A stretch of DNA of 64,000 nt from NCBI GenBank assembly GCA_026929865.2, contig CM049413.1, positions 12,876,001-12,940,000 on the forward strand. Reading direction: 5' to 3'. Of the stretch, positions 1 through 12,400 are shown piece by piece (the stretch's first letter is position 1; each line of letters starts with the position of its first letter). The notes under the pieces were generated by a model, which saw nothing but the letters and a program-made list of their open reading frames with translations, did not search any database and had not been told where the DNA came from. The DNA is from Hyperoplus lanceolatus (lineage: Eukaryota; Chordata; Actinopteri; Uranoscopiformes; Ammodytidae). Made by a program: the position numbers and the translations under genes.

Positions 1-2080
1 TATATGCCCATCTATAGCCTGCTTCCTATTCCTCTATGGATTGTCTTTGTGTTTTTTCTTAACTTTGTTCCCAGTAAAACATTTCATTGTGCAATTGCCA
101 AAGTGTTTTTGGTATTGCTGAGAAGTAATACACATAGTATAAGTATAATTGTATCATTTCAATGGACGATAAGAATGGAATATGTATAAATAAATGACTG
201 AATGATCTGTTTTCTCTGGTGTTGTCCAAGGTCCTGAAATATCCATGGGTGCATTCTCAATTTACAAATATAGGGGCACTATAAGACATAGTATACTGTA
301 TGTTCATATTGCTGCTAATTCGAGTGTCACATTTAGATGGCTGCAGTAGCCCTAGCATTTAGCTAAATGGTGTCTTTACTCCTAATGTAAGTACCATGCC
401 TTGGTTAAGTATGACTGTAGAACTGGCCTTTCTTGGCCCAGAGTCCCTCCACACTGATACAAGGGAGGCTTAAGGAAATCTTTCTAGCCACAGAGGAGCT
501 TCTGTCCTCCATTTTTAAAGCAGACCTTGAACGGCACTACTGTCTTCAGTCCCCTCGGTTGTCTATTGGCCCCAAGTATGTCTTTCTCCAGCTCAACTCT
601 CAGCTGGGTACTTCTGCTTTTCTGTACTCCTCCTGTACTCGCACAGGAGGGTCGGAGGTACAAACATAATTTCCCTACAGAGATCAATAATGTCAAAGAC
701 TTCTCTGTGTTTGTAATGAGCTTTTCAAGGCAAGAGGTCTCTAGGGGTGACTGAATATGATCAAGGCCAGCCAATTGTTCATTTCACACCGCTGCTTTTC
801 TACTCATTAACCATATCACTGTTGTAACTCATCGCTTTGCCATGGCTGTCTTCAAGGTTAATTTTTTGTTATTAATCATTGCCTGGAAACTATCCGTTCT
901 CAGTCTAAGACTGCTCAAGACCAGTAGCAATGAGTAGCTCTACCCAGTGATCGTTAGATGCCAATACAGTCACACTGGCGCTCCAATTAAAAATGACTTG
1001 TGGAGACTGAAACCATGGGGTCAGTAGTCACTTCGCTTGCTGGAAATCTGAAATTCTAAGGCAAATAGAAACATTCAGTTTAGTATGTAATGGACAATAC
1101 AGATTTAACAAGGGGTTTGACGTTGACTTCATCTGAGATCCCAGATAGGGTCGCACTTTTTTACGCTCAACCCACAAACAGAAAACCTTTGCAGCTAAAT
1201 TATTTTTGTTATTCAATACCGATGAATAGCTGCTTTATTAGTTGACATGAAAATGCAGAGACACAGAAAAGATTAAAGAGAAATTGAGTATGGCATGATT
1301 TGATGAAAGTCTGGTGCACTGAGATAACTGGGATGTTTTGTTTTCTAAGTTGATCTAAGAAAAGTTGGGATGTCATAATTCTGCCTCTTTCCAATCTATA
1401 GTTGTCCTGCCAGAGTTACTTTCACATATTTGGAAACCTTTACTTTGTTCTTCTTTCAGATCTTGCCAGGTTTGAGCAAGAGCACAGCAAATCTAAAATC
1501 GGAGAAAACAAAGAACTAGAACACGGGACGCAGTAGTGTGGCCTAATTACTGCGTTTTCATTTGCCAAGAAAGATTTTATCAGAAATAGACCCAAATGTA
1601 AGAAGATAATGAAAGTGAAAAGCCCCATATGGCATCGCTGCAAAGAAAGCTGAGGATTACAAACAGTGTATAAAATGTGTCTTTCTGGATGAGAGGGTGT
1701 TCTATAGGTGGAAGCGGAATATTCAGCTTCATGCCCTTGAGGAAGACACCATATTCTTAATCAGTATCCGTGACATGCAAGCCTCATATACACTATAACA
1801 TTATGGTGATTACTTTGAAGGCTTGCGCAGCTCCTTAAAAAGCAATCTAAATGGGCTTTGGTCACAGGTTGGAGAGTAGTTTATGGCTTCCAGATGGCAA
1901 AATGGTATACTGCTTTGTCATTACAGCAGATGTTCAATGTTGTTAGTAAGGCATGAAGTGTGTATTTGACGTGCAAAGTGCAGACGTACCCTTTAGCGTC
2001 CTAGCCTCTATCCATCACCTATCCTTGAGTGGATTGCGTTGTTGTGGATCTTGTATTTTGGGGAGCTTTTAAAGACAATC
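1..2080. other. csmd3 intron 1 (5' part in window), apparently single-copy
   Basis: AT-rich non-coding DNA with no recognisable exon, RNA gene or transposon end. Open frames here are short, overlap each other on both strands and show no domain. I infer it is intron 1 because the exon at 21447 begins inside a codon and so needs an upstream coding exon. Confidence 0.6.
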
Positions 2081-2369
2081 TGGTAACACTTTACAATAAG
2101 GGTACATTCATTAACTGATATTTAATGCTTACTTAACGCTATACATGCTTAGTTAATGCATAGTTAAGGCTGATTAAGCTTTAGCTAACTGTTAATGTTT
2201 ATGTATTAACGGTTAGTTAATGGTTTTTTGCATGAACTATGATGAGTTAACTAATGATTAGCTAAGCTTTACATATTAGTTAATGCTTAGTTAATTATAA
2301 TTAAGCATTAAGTAAGCAGGTATTAATGGTTAGTTAATGCTTATTTAATGCTTATTAAGCAAGTTACCA
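2081..2369. mobile_element. AT-rich inverted-repeat element (MITE-like)
   Basis: A 289-bp block that begins TGGTAACACTTTACAATAAG and ends AAGTTACCA, so its ends form an inverted repeat (TGGTAAC/GTTACCA). The interior is built from many forward and reverse copies of TTAGTTAATGCTTA-like words, making it strongly self-complementary. Elements starting with this sequence are common in fish genomes; I cannot assign a superfamily and saw no clear target duplication. Confidence 0.6.
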
Positions 2370-4905
2370 CCATTCTTCTGGCTGTTTATGTAGTATCTTA
2401 TTATGTTATGTTTACCTTGCTCATCCCCATACTGCCTGTAACTTATGAATTCAAGGGTTAAGTTTAATAAGTTGGAGTATGTTTGTGGTATGAGAGATCC
2501 CTTTGATCACAGTACTACTCTTGCTGAGTCCCGTAACAGTTTGTCTTAGTCTTGACAAATAGGTGGGTGGTATTTGGAATCATGCACACATGGGAACAGG
2601 GGAGCAGGGGATATCTGAGAGTTGCCACATGTGTGGAAATGAGGTGTGTGTTTTCAGCCTAGTCAGGTGCACATTTCAGCGTTCACTTTTTGCTATGTAT
2701 TCTATTACCCTACCGTCCCTATTGGCCTGTAAAAATAAATAAAGTTTTATTACATTTTCCCTCTTTTTGATAGTCTTGAATAAATAGATGAATGACTTTA
2801 ATTTCATTCACATATGCAAATTGAGTCTCCTAGGGCAAGTTATATGCAATATTTTACAAACCAAATTTTAATATGTATTTAAACTAGTTTCTCCCTTTCC
2901 TACGCATGACAGCATAGACACAAACTGTGAGGATGATGATAGACAAATCCCGGGGCTGCTCCACAGGCAGTAAATAATGAAACACTTTGACAGCAGCAGT
3001 TGTGATTTTACTAGCATATGGGATGAGGTCACTAACACTAGGTCCTTTTGTCAGAAACTGTACAATTTATTTGAAAGTATTAACTCAAACCAAAATTTTA
3101 TGAGCCCACACAGTCAGATTCCAATTTACTGAGAGTGGAGCCGCTCCAAAAAGTGTCACCTGATGGGATTAGACAATGAATTTAGTGTTCAAAGTAACTG
3201 GGATAGTGCAAAAAAAGGTGGAATTGCAGTAGCTTGAGGGTTAGAAGCGTGCTGTTTTAAATCCCCAAATCGTGAAGAGAAATGTGCAGAAATGATAAGG
3301 GACACACACACTATACCATCCCCAATGACATTCATTCTGGTCCCTTGAGCAAGCATCTTACTGCCCCTGCAGATGTGTTTAACGGCAGCCAAGAGTCACC
3401 TGCTAGATAAGATTACGTGACACCCCATAGAAAAAGTGTCCATACATGCTCAGCTGAATCTCATTTTAGGGCAAGTCTGAAAGCACAGTCCTTGGCCTTT
3501 CTAAACCTTTCCATGTGTGGCTGTGGGCAAGCTGCACTCACTCCCTCACCAGTAAAGTCAGCTCTTTGTTAATTCATTTTTTTAAATTTTTCTTTTAGAT
3601 AATTTCTTGGCATTTTTTATTTATTACACTTATTAGAAATGATTTTATTTTGTATTTTATTTTTTCAAAACATCTAATACAATTAGCTGTAGCTAAAATA
3701 GTTTGTTTTACAATTATGTACACGTCCAGGCCCTTATGAGAATAAGATACTAGTATTAATCAATGCTTATAGTTGTTTGTTCTTGTTTGACCTTTTCTAT
3801 TTCATTATGCAGCTTGACCTAAACCTATTTAAAGCCATTCTTGGAGGCCTTTTTTTTAAACGTTTTTTTCTGTATGCTGAAGGGCCCCCTCTGTTTGTCA
3901 GAGTTTCCTTTGTTATTGATGCTGTGTAACCCTTCTTTGAAAAAAACGTTTAAGAAAACGCTTTGAACCAAGGTGCTGGACCTTTGTTCTCTCTTTAGAA
4001 CCTTAATCTTCCCAGACTACCTGCTTACATCCAGATTGAAAGGGGTTGAAACATCTATCCCCAGTACCCCCAAGGTACCAGTCAGCTAGCTTTAGCACTT
4101 CCGCTTCTGTATTAATCAGTTTCAAGTACCATAGTCAGTTTCATTATATTGTTAAAACTTCAGAATGCACAGAAAATTGTGTCTCAATATGCATAAGGTT
4201 TGTTGAAGGTACTGATGGCACTTTGTGCAAAGTGTGCATTTGGTATATCAACAGAAGTCTGTGTCCAAAATGTGTCAAACTGTTCACTTTAGCTTATAAG
4301 ACTCAAAAAACATGCGGCGGTTGGAAGATGTTAGATATCTTCCCAATGCTACTTGAGGCTTTAATGGTAAACTGACTCTCCAATGATATAGCATGAACAT
4401 CCCATGTCAATGTCATCATCATCAATGTTGCACGCCAGCTTCAGTTTCCCAAGCATCAGTTTATGTTTGACAATAAAGGTCGGAAAGCTGATTTTCCCTG
4501 GACGAAAAAAGGATCTATCTACGAAGAAGAAAAAAACAATGGAGTAGATATACTGTCACTCGGTTCAATGCTTTATCTTGGAGTGCCGGTCCCATGTCTC
4601 TCTATTGTTTTTTTCATTCCTCATAATGAGACTTAATGAGACTTAACTTCCTGAATCGTCAACTCACTTCATATCAAAGGTTTGTTCTTCATCTTTTCCG
4701 GCGCTCAGAGACCCCTTCGGTTTGACAGGAAGAGTTTTGCTGAATATTCATGGAAAGAAGTCCTCGCAGTGATTTGTGATACATTTTTGCTGTTGAGACT
4801 TAACGAGATGAATCCAAATGGTTTCGCTTGACATAGCTATTTCAAACGAGATGAACATTAGCCTTCCAGTGAACATACATTGCAGCAAACTGCAGCCTTT
4901 TAAAG
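2370..4905. other. csmd3 intron 1, unassigned
   Basis: Non-coding, with an AT-rich patch at 3570-3720 and a hairpin-forming inverted repeat at 3856-3953 listed separately. A 109-codon open frame at 4046-4375 has no recognisable domain or compositional sign of coding. Confidence 0.5.
3856..3953. repeat. 15-bp perfect inverted repeat with 68-bp loop
   Basis: The arms TTAAACGTTTTTTTC (3856-3870) and GAAAAAAACGTTTAA (3939-3953) are perfect reverse complements, and the similarity extends a few bases outward with mismatches. The transcript could form a hairpin. It could be the remains of a small inverted-repeat transposon; no target duplication was seen. Confidence 0.5.
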
Positions 4906-5103
4906 TCAAATCAAATCCAATCAGTTTTATTTGTATAGCCCAAAATCACAAACACATTTGTCACAGTGGGCTTTACATTTCATACAATATGATATGATAC
5001 AATATGATACAATATGACACCCTGCCCTCACACCCTTAGCTCGGCTGAGAAAAAACTCCCAGTAAAAACCCTTTACCGGGAATAAAAAAAAAATTGAAGA
5101 AAA
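4906..5103 (-). mobile_element. LINE 3' tail, 5'-truncated copy
   Basis: About 200 bp nearly identical to the 3' end of the LINE at 56131-57533: shared words include CAGTTTTATTTGTATAGCCC, GTGGGCTTTACATTTCATAC, and AACTCCCAGTAAAAA followed by CCTTTACCGGGAATAAAA. Similarity stops near AAATTGAAGAAA, as expected for a 5'-truncated insertion. The low-coordinate edge is a short CAAAT-type repeat, the usual 3' tail of this kind of LINE, so the element lies on the - strand. Confidence 0.75.
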
Positions 5104-5440
5104 AAAGCACTTGTACCACTCACCGTATGTGCAATTAAAACAGTTTAAATGTGTTGCACTTACATTCATGCAGTTACATACTGTTATGTAACTGTCATAA
5201 ATGTATTATTCATTTAGCGAATGAGAAACTCTTCAAGTGACTCTCTTCCTCTCCTCTCCATTAGATGAATTACATTCCTCTTATTATTTATTGTATAGTG
5301 ATTAATGAGCGTGTGTGCGTGTGTGTATGTGTGTCTGCTTTTGCTTGTTAGCAATTAAACTGACCTATTTTTAACATGTTTTGCTTTGCTGTCAATATCC
5401 CAATGGGGGAGCGTGGGGTAGAGGAATACAGCGCGTGTTA
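5104..5440. other. intron 1 with short GT-rich tract
   Basis: Non-coding; contains an imperfect GTGTGTG tract near 5310-5337. Nothing else recognised. Confidence 0.4.
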
Positions 5441-6419
5441 AGGTGCGAACACACTATACGCGTTACCCGCGTATGCTTTACATGTGTAACGCAGCTAAAA
5501 TGTTGCTTGATCATTTTGTGTCAAAAATGTTTATACGCGCGTAACGTGCCCTAGTCTCCCTCCCGATATTGTATTTCCTTAATCAACCATGGCTGCGATC
5601 AGACCCGACACAACAGCATGCATGTCCGCACAAAAACAACAACATGGCCAACAACTGTGCCAAAAGACAAACTGAACAGCACAAATAGCCCAGCATTAAA
5701 ACAGCATTGCATATTTACGGCAGCTACATAACAAACACAGTTACAGCAGCACCGGTGCACGGCGGCACAAAATAAAGGCAAGTAGTCAACATTACCCTAC
5801 CTGGCTGTGACAGGGGACCTTGGCTGGCGTAGATCAACACCGGTGCTTCTTTGTACTTGTCGTGAAAGTCCCCCGGACATAGCCGTCATGTTTGGGTTCA
5901 TAATATGAGGCTCGAGCCGCCCCGCACACAACCGGGTGAGTTAACTAATGCTATACGGCGCTAACTTGGTTTATCGGCTAAAGCACAGCTGCACATATTC
6001 ACTGATTTAACCAGGAAGTCCATTCTCCTGGTTTACTCTCCCCACGTCTTCTATTCCCGAGCGGCTTCATACAGCACCGGCCGCCTGCAATATACATTTT
6101 CCTCCTCGGTGTTTCTCAGCCTCTGTGTACAGTACACTGTTCTCCGACCGTGCCAATGTATGTGACGTCGGGTCAAGCCCTACGCTGATTGGCCAACGCG
6201 GCTAATCGTCTCGCGTAGGAGCGTAAAAAGTTACATTTTTTGAACTCCGCGCGTAGCTGCGTAGGCACGTTAGGTGCGTATATACGCGGCTAACGCAGCT
6301 AAAGTGTTGCTTTAGCGCGAGTAACGCATCTACGCGCATAAACCAATGGTTCCCTATGGAAAAATTGCCGATTTTATACGCGTCTGTACGCGTGTAACGC
6401 GTGTAGCGTGTTCGCACCT
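5441..6419. mobile_element. 979-bp CpG-rich DNA transposon with ~31-bp inverted ends
   Basis: The left end AGGTGCGAACACACTATACG and the reverse complement of the right end, AGGTGCGAACACGCTACACG, match at about 27 of the first 31 bases. The interior repeats TACGCG words and carries a second, direct, sub-terminal repeat (GTAACGCAGCTAAA, GTTGCTT) near 5488 and 6292. Flanking triplets are TTA on the left and TGA on the right, compatible with a decayed TWA duplication of the PIF/Harbinger type, but the superfamily is uncertain. No transposase frame was found. It stands out from the AT-rich intron by its CpG density. Confidence 0.75.
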
Positions 6420-6422
6420 TGA

Positions 6423-7686
6423 GGCTGGAAACGTGCCTTTGTGCTTGAACGGCTGAGTAAAGATATATGTTCATATCCTTTATTGAGTTAACAACCATTA
6501 GTTTGACCATGTCCTGATGGATTCTTGTCTGTGTGCTCAACCACGCAGCCTATACAGAGATGGATAAATGGTCAACAATTCCTTTTTATTAAGGGAACTG
6601 AGTTGACTTATGAAAAGGCTAAGTGACTGATTTAAAAAATAGTACCCATCACAAAGAAAAAGAACAAGGAGCACATAGTGCTTTGATTGCTTTATGCAGT
6701 CCTACCGTGAGATCCATTACCACAGCTGGCCCACTTTACTGTGACTGCAGTGTATGAACCACTATTATAACTTCATCATCTGATGTACTGTAGCTAAATG
6801 AGACAAAAAAACACTCATGGTTTGTTTAAAAGATATGTGTTTTGGTTGACCTCATGTGGATCTCATGTTGCTATACAGATTGTCATTTATTTTTTTCTCA
6901 CGTACGCAAAGATGGATCCAATCTTATTATTACAAAGTATACAATGTTTAATAGTATAGGATTACTAGTGTAGGTAATTACATAGTGGGTTAGTCTTTCT
7001 GCTCAAGGATGTACAAGCAACGTCAGCCGACATAGCAGCGAACAAATACAATGGCTGAGTGATAATCTATGAATACAAATAAGTATTGTGAAGGCAAATC
7101 TGTAAATTGTGGAGGAACGTTGGCCCTGCTGGCATGTTTGCCTCCTCCTCCGCTCCACCCATTTCTTATTCACTGTATCTAGAGCCAAGTGGGAATGAAA
7201 TTAGAATCCTGAGAGTGAATCGTGTAATTGCTCACTGAGATCATCCCGCAGTGGCTGTATGTACTGTATAGTACCAGCTGTTGCTATAAGGAGGATGATG
7301 GAGGGGTGGGAAGAGGTACAGAGGCAAAGTAGGCATGCTTATGCATGTGCATATGTGGTACTCATGAAGATTTAACCCAAGGAAAGAAGACAAAATTACA
7401 TATTCCACATTGTGTTTTTTACCACTTGAAATCATATTTCTTTCACAATAGAGGGATAGATTGGAGAAGAAAAATGCAATGATGGACAAGAACAGAAAAG
7501 GGAGCAAAATGCAACCATGGAGAGAGAGAGAGAAAACAAGCAAGTAAGTAAATAGAGAGTGGAGAGGGTTGGTGTTCGAGTTCAGTAGTCGGGCAGATTT
7601 TAGTCCATGTTCTAACGGTTACAGACCTACAGCGACTCACCTGAAAGAAAAAGGACTGGTGGAAGAGGAGGACTGTTTGTGCCTCG
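6423..7686. other. intron 1, nothing recognised
   Basis: Non-coding, AT-rich. No element ends, RNA genes or conserved coding motifs seen. Confidence 0.4.
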
Positions 7687-7696
7687 GTGTGTGTGT

Positions 7697-7737
<41 letters not shown>
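7687..7737. repeat. (GT)n microsatellite
   Basis: Near-perfect GT dinucleotide run of about 51 bp. Open frames across it on both strands are low-complexity artefacts. Confidence 0.95.
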
Positions 7738-7738
<1 letters not shown>

Positions 7739-8688
7739 TGTGAAGGAACTCATTAGTCAAATTGGAGATGATGACACTCAGCAGACACAAATCAATAGTA
7801 ACCCCCTCAGACAGAATTTGTCCGTGTTTCTCTCTCACTCATTACTCCTCGATGCTGTGTAGTACCTGCCAATCAATTTTTGTCAATATACGGTATATGT
7901 TTCCTGTGTGTCTGTGTGTTTGCATTGGAGCGGGCTCATTAGATTCACTGGTGATGATGGGCTGATTGATGAAATCAATAGTAAACACTCTTCCCACTGC
8001 ATACATATTTCTTATTTGTGTCTTTTCCCCTTGCTCTTCTCATTCAAAAGTCAACTATTGATATGTAAATACAGTGAGTTCTAACAATAGCAAACCCACG
8101 TATTTGCTCACTCTCACTCACTCCTTCTGTGCAATCAAGCTCGTTTTACCCACACAAATAACCATACCCGTCGCTATGGGCGGGCCATAGGGGGCCGGGC
8201 CCGCCCCCAGAAATGTTTGTGCCCCCCCACTTGGGGCACAGATCTCTAAAAAAAAATGACTTTAATTTTTATTGTATACTATCATAGTAGCTAATTTTGT
8301 GTTGATAAATAATAATGTAGCATTCTTTATCATCAAAACATTTAAAATATAAATAAACAATGGTGTGATTTTGTTTGATTGATGGGAGTCTATTTACACT
8401 GAAAAGAAAGTAAGGCTACGTAGGCCTACGTAATACGTCAATGCAGCCGCTCAACAGTTACCGCGCATTTTGAAAGTGAAGCTGGATGAGTTTTCGCCGG
8501 CTTACTATTTCATTTCTAGTTCATCATAATCGATATTCGGTAACGGTTGAAAAGCCCACCAACAGTCTCCTCTGCCAAAACGGATCGTCAAACTGTTGTC
8601 ACTTTTCGAGCCGCATGACAGACTACAATCCGAAATGATGGACTTGTTCAGCGCGGTGACACTTCTGATTGCGTAAAGCCACAGTTTT

Positions 8689-9074
8689 GCTCTGTGGGAA
8701 CTTTGCGCTCCTCCAGCCACGGCCATCGAGGCTGTGCCGGAGACCGACCCCGGTCCAAGCAAGAGAAGACGCACAATTTACAAGAACCTCCGCGGATTTG
8801 CAGTTGAGGAAACAGTTGGTCCGTCAGAAAGTGACATAGACGAAAAGACTGAGTTCAAGAGAGTATTTTACAGTGTTATCGATGCTGTGCAAAGAGAGAT
8901 GGATGCGCGTTTTGGAGAGCGCAGTAGCGAGCTCATTGGCGCACTGGCTGCTTTGAACCCGGAGGCCGAAATATATGTTGATGAGGAGGTTGAGCTCGGA
9001 GAAACGCCGCCTCCCGCTGTACTGATAGAAGGGACTGGAGAGAGCACAGCCCTGCCTCCACTCAAAGTAGGCTA

Positions 9075-9076
<2 letters not shown>
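8689..9076 (+). pseudogene. hAT transposase fragment
   Basis: An open reading frame enters after an in-frame stop near 8676 and reads HSFALWELCAPP, then PETDPGPSKRRR, EFKRVFYSVIDAVQREMDAR and ALNPEAEIYVDEE before running into the GT repeat. A basic linker followed by F-x-V-x-D...M-x-x-RF...LNP is what I know from the mid to C-terminal part of DUF4371/TTF-type hAT transposases. N-terminal zinc finger and most catalytic residues are missing, so it cannot be active. Confidence 0.6.

Positions 9077-9132
<56 letters not shown>
9077..9132. repeat. (GT)n microsatellite inside the hAT element
   Basis: Uninterrupted GT run of 56 bp within the 8163-9467 element. Confidence 0.97.
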
Positions 9133-9135
<3 letters not shown>

Positions 9136-9475
9136 GGCAATGCATATCCCTCTGTTGACTGCTTTAAAATGCAATGTTTGAGATATGCGTCTGGTGTTAG
9201 GCTACATCTAATATATTGAATAGTCAAGTGTTTTATGGATATTCATGACATTGCTTCTGTGTAATGTAGGCCTATTGCTTATGAAAATTATGAGGACTGA
9301 TGTTCTAGGCTAGGCTACCGCTGTTGGTTAGTTTAACGTGATGATTATGTGCTGCGCGAATAGAGTATAGGACTATTAAAAATATACGTACTGTAGGCTA
9401 ATAATAATTGTGCCCCCCTATGCATTTCATATGCCCCCCTTAAGACTGAGGTCTGGCGACGGGTCTGCAAATAAC

Positions 9476-12400
9476 AAGAATGTCCTTTCGGTGACCCACT
9501 TTCTTAGAAAGACGATATAAGAAAAAAAGTGTATTAATGATGAATAAGTGCTTGCTTACTTCCACCATTTTATGTCCTTGCTCTTCTTCTTCCCGTACGG
9601 GTCTTCTAGGCTGCTATTAAACCAGCCGCCATTAAAATCAGTATGCTGCAAATACAATAATAAGTCGTAATATTTGCAGGGTATGGTTCTGTTTAGTAAT
9701 CGCAGTAGTTAAGGATGTGCACAAGCCTTTTTAATAGCCAGTTGAAAAAAGAAACCCTTACTTTATGGCACCCATAATGTCGACAATCATCTGTGTGCAC
9801 ACACATGTCTTCACAAACACACCCACATATATATAATATACACCATTGTTTCTTAAGAATGATACAGTATACTAGATACCTACATCCCTACTGTAGGACT
9901 TTTCATATTGGAATATGAATGAGTTTGTTGTAGACTCAGTGACTCTGACACTTTGTATGCTCACCAGCAGTTAATAAAGACATTTGACGGCCTCATGTTT
10001 TTGTTTTGCAACATAATATGGTCCAGACGAAGTGAAGTTGAAGGCTGGGGGTTCATGGGAATTTAACTGAACCGGAAGAGTAGCAGGTCAGAGAGGACAC
10101 TCAGGTCAATGGACCATTTCAATTAAACAAAAAATAAAAAATATGCAATTAAACCAGTTAAATGGTAGAATCAAATACAATCTGGCATTTTGTTCATTCC
10201 CAAATGAGGAAGATTAATGATGTGAAGAGAAATATTCTTGCTGAATTCAGATTCAGGAGATTTAGAAATTCTAGCAATAAACAGGACCATGGTACACTCT
10301 TAAAATGATAATTATGAGAATATCAACAGCTGCAATGGAAACAGTTCTACCATTCTAAAATAAAATATATTAAATTATTATTGATTTGCGAAGCGAGTTA
10401 CTGGAGAAGCATTAGGACTGGCTGTAGTAGCAAAAGAGTACCATATGATAGCCTATTGCTGGTACTGAAATGTATCTTGGTGGATGTTGTTTTTACTGCG
10501 GTTGCAGTATTGGTACAAAGTGTAGGGAGTATAATAAATGGTAGCAGCATTATCCTGTGGATACCACAGTGAAAAACAAATTGATCACTTAAACGTTTCA
10601 ACTAATGAAACAAGGAACAAAGTAGAGTAGGGCGCTGGTCCAAGAGTTGTGACCAACGGTGCTTTATAGAGACACACAGTCATCAACCATCAGTCTTCAG
10701 AACAGTTGGAAAGCTGTCCCGCTGAAGAAACAGGTTAACTGGGGATATGCATTCTGACATTGAGAGCCGAATCGCATTCCGAATGATAAAGAATTGAGGT
10801 GAATAGCATTAACGTGAAGGAAACAATGAATCGTGATGCTGCGGTACGATTTATAGCCCTTGCATATCATTTCCTGGCAGGGTATAAAGGGCCCTTCAGA
10901 TTTTAAAAATGGCCTCAACTGTAAATCTATGTTCCTATCTCCCCAACAATATGCAGTATACTTTTGCTCTTCATTTTAATTTGAATACATTTGTGCTCTA
11001 CAGAAAATTCTTATGTCCATTTTTTGGAGTCGGATAGCCTCAAGATTGGTCTTCTCGAGTTCAGTCATATTCTATCGCTTTGGAAGACTTGATTGACAGT
11101 TGAAACTTTTTTTATATGCTGGAGAAATACTCAGCGTGTCTATCTGTATTTTCTGCTGTATTTTATAAAGAAGAATGTCATTTTGTTTGGGTCTTTGTTT
11201 TAATAGCTTTGGCCGCCGGTGTTGCCTTTACTTGACCACTACAAAGGATGTGCTATATTGAACTACAGCGAGTTCTCACATAGTCGGTTTGAAGTTTTTC
11301 AAGCAAAGAGATCACTGAGGGATGTGTATACGCCATTGGGCTATAAAGGTCCATCACATTTATTTTGTTGAGGAATTAAACTTGCAAACTCCCCCCCAAG
11401 ATTCAACACTATATTCCGGCATGCACATACACTTCTTCCCACGCACCGTCTCATCACTAGATCAGACATCACCTACACTGCACTTCCACCAACACCGGGG
11501 CCTCGCTCTTCACTCACAACTCGCCCAATAATTTCCACCCTGGGCATTACTCCAGACAACAATAGCTTAATGGGACAGCAGTCCTTGTCCAGTTGAAATG
11601 GGTTTGCAAGCAATTTAGAAACGGCCTTTTTTTGTGAACATCTAGAGACTAATGGAAGGCCTGACCCTGCTGGTTAAATCATACTTGAATTTTTTTATTT
11701 ATTTTTTTCCTGCCAGTAGTTGACTGAGCGTTGTGTGCAATAAATGGCTGAAGCTTAAGCTGAGGCAAGCAAACAGTGTGACCATTATGTTGAGTTGAAA
11801 ATGAGAAACTGACACGGCTGCACAAATTGAAGCCAAAACAGAGGCTCACGTTGTTATGTCCCTTCTGTACTTTCGGACAACGCAATCGCTGTTGGCACAT
11901 ACATGCTCCCATTTTGAACCCGCTATCTTGTTCTCTCTACACTTGGCCCTCACGTTCCTGTTTGAATGTGGTGTTTATGTTTTACAGCAATATAGTCAGG
12001 TGGCAATTTCTGATTTAATTTAATGTAATCCCTGTGCTTTTTATTGTACTTTTTTCTCTAGCGGGGAGCCACTTACACTTCTAAATACTATTTATTTAAA
12101 TGAGTCCCTTTTGTGTTTAAAGACGAGTTGGGATAATTAAAATGTCTTCTTTAATATCTCACTTTTCAAGTCACTGCTGGCGGTGTTGTATAATGGAATT
12201 AGCAATACAAAGTGGAAACAAACCCCTGCATTGGATTTGCCTAAAGTAGGTGAGTAATGATTAGACTTACAGTATGTTTTCCCTGCACCAGGCACATTCT
12301 TCAACTATGCTGTGATTAACAATTGACACAAGCCCAGTATGAATGATGATTACAGGTAAGCTTACTGATAATTAAATGAATGGTTATTCAAGCATAGCAT

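Larger units (their letters stand above)
8163..9467 (+). mobile_element. non-autonomous hAT transposon, 1305 bp, with 8-bp target duplication
   Basis: The ends are CATACCCGTCGCTA and, reversed, CAGACCCGTCGCCA, giving the CA...TG termini usual for hAT elements. The element is bracketed by a perfect 8-bp direct repeat, CAAATAAC, at 8155-8162 and 9468-9475, the hAT hallmark. C-rich words (GGGCCGGGCCCGCC, GCCCCCC) lie just inside each end. It carries a transposase remnant and has acquired a GT microsatellite. Internal deletion is inferred because an intact hAT is usually 2.5-5 kb. Confidence 0.9.

Noticed and set aside
4046-4375. 109-codon frame with several Cys
   Set aside because: No recognised domain, no splice context matching csmd3, and AT-rich composition like the surrounding intron.
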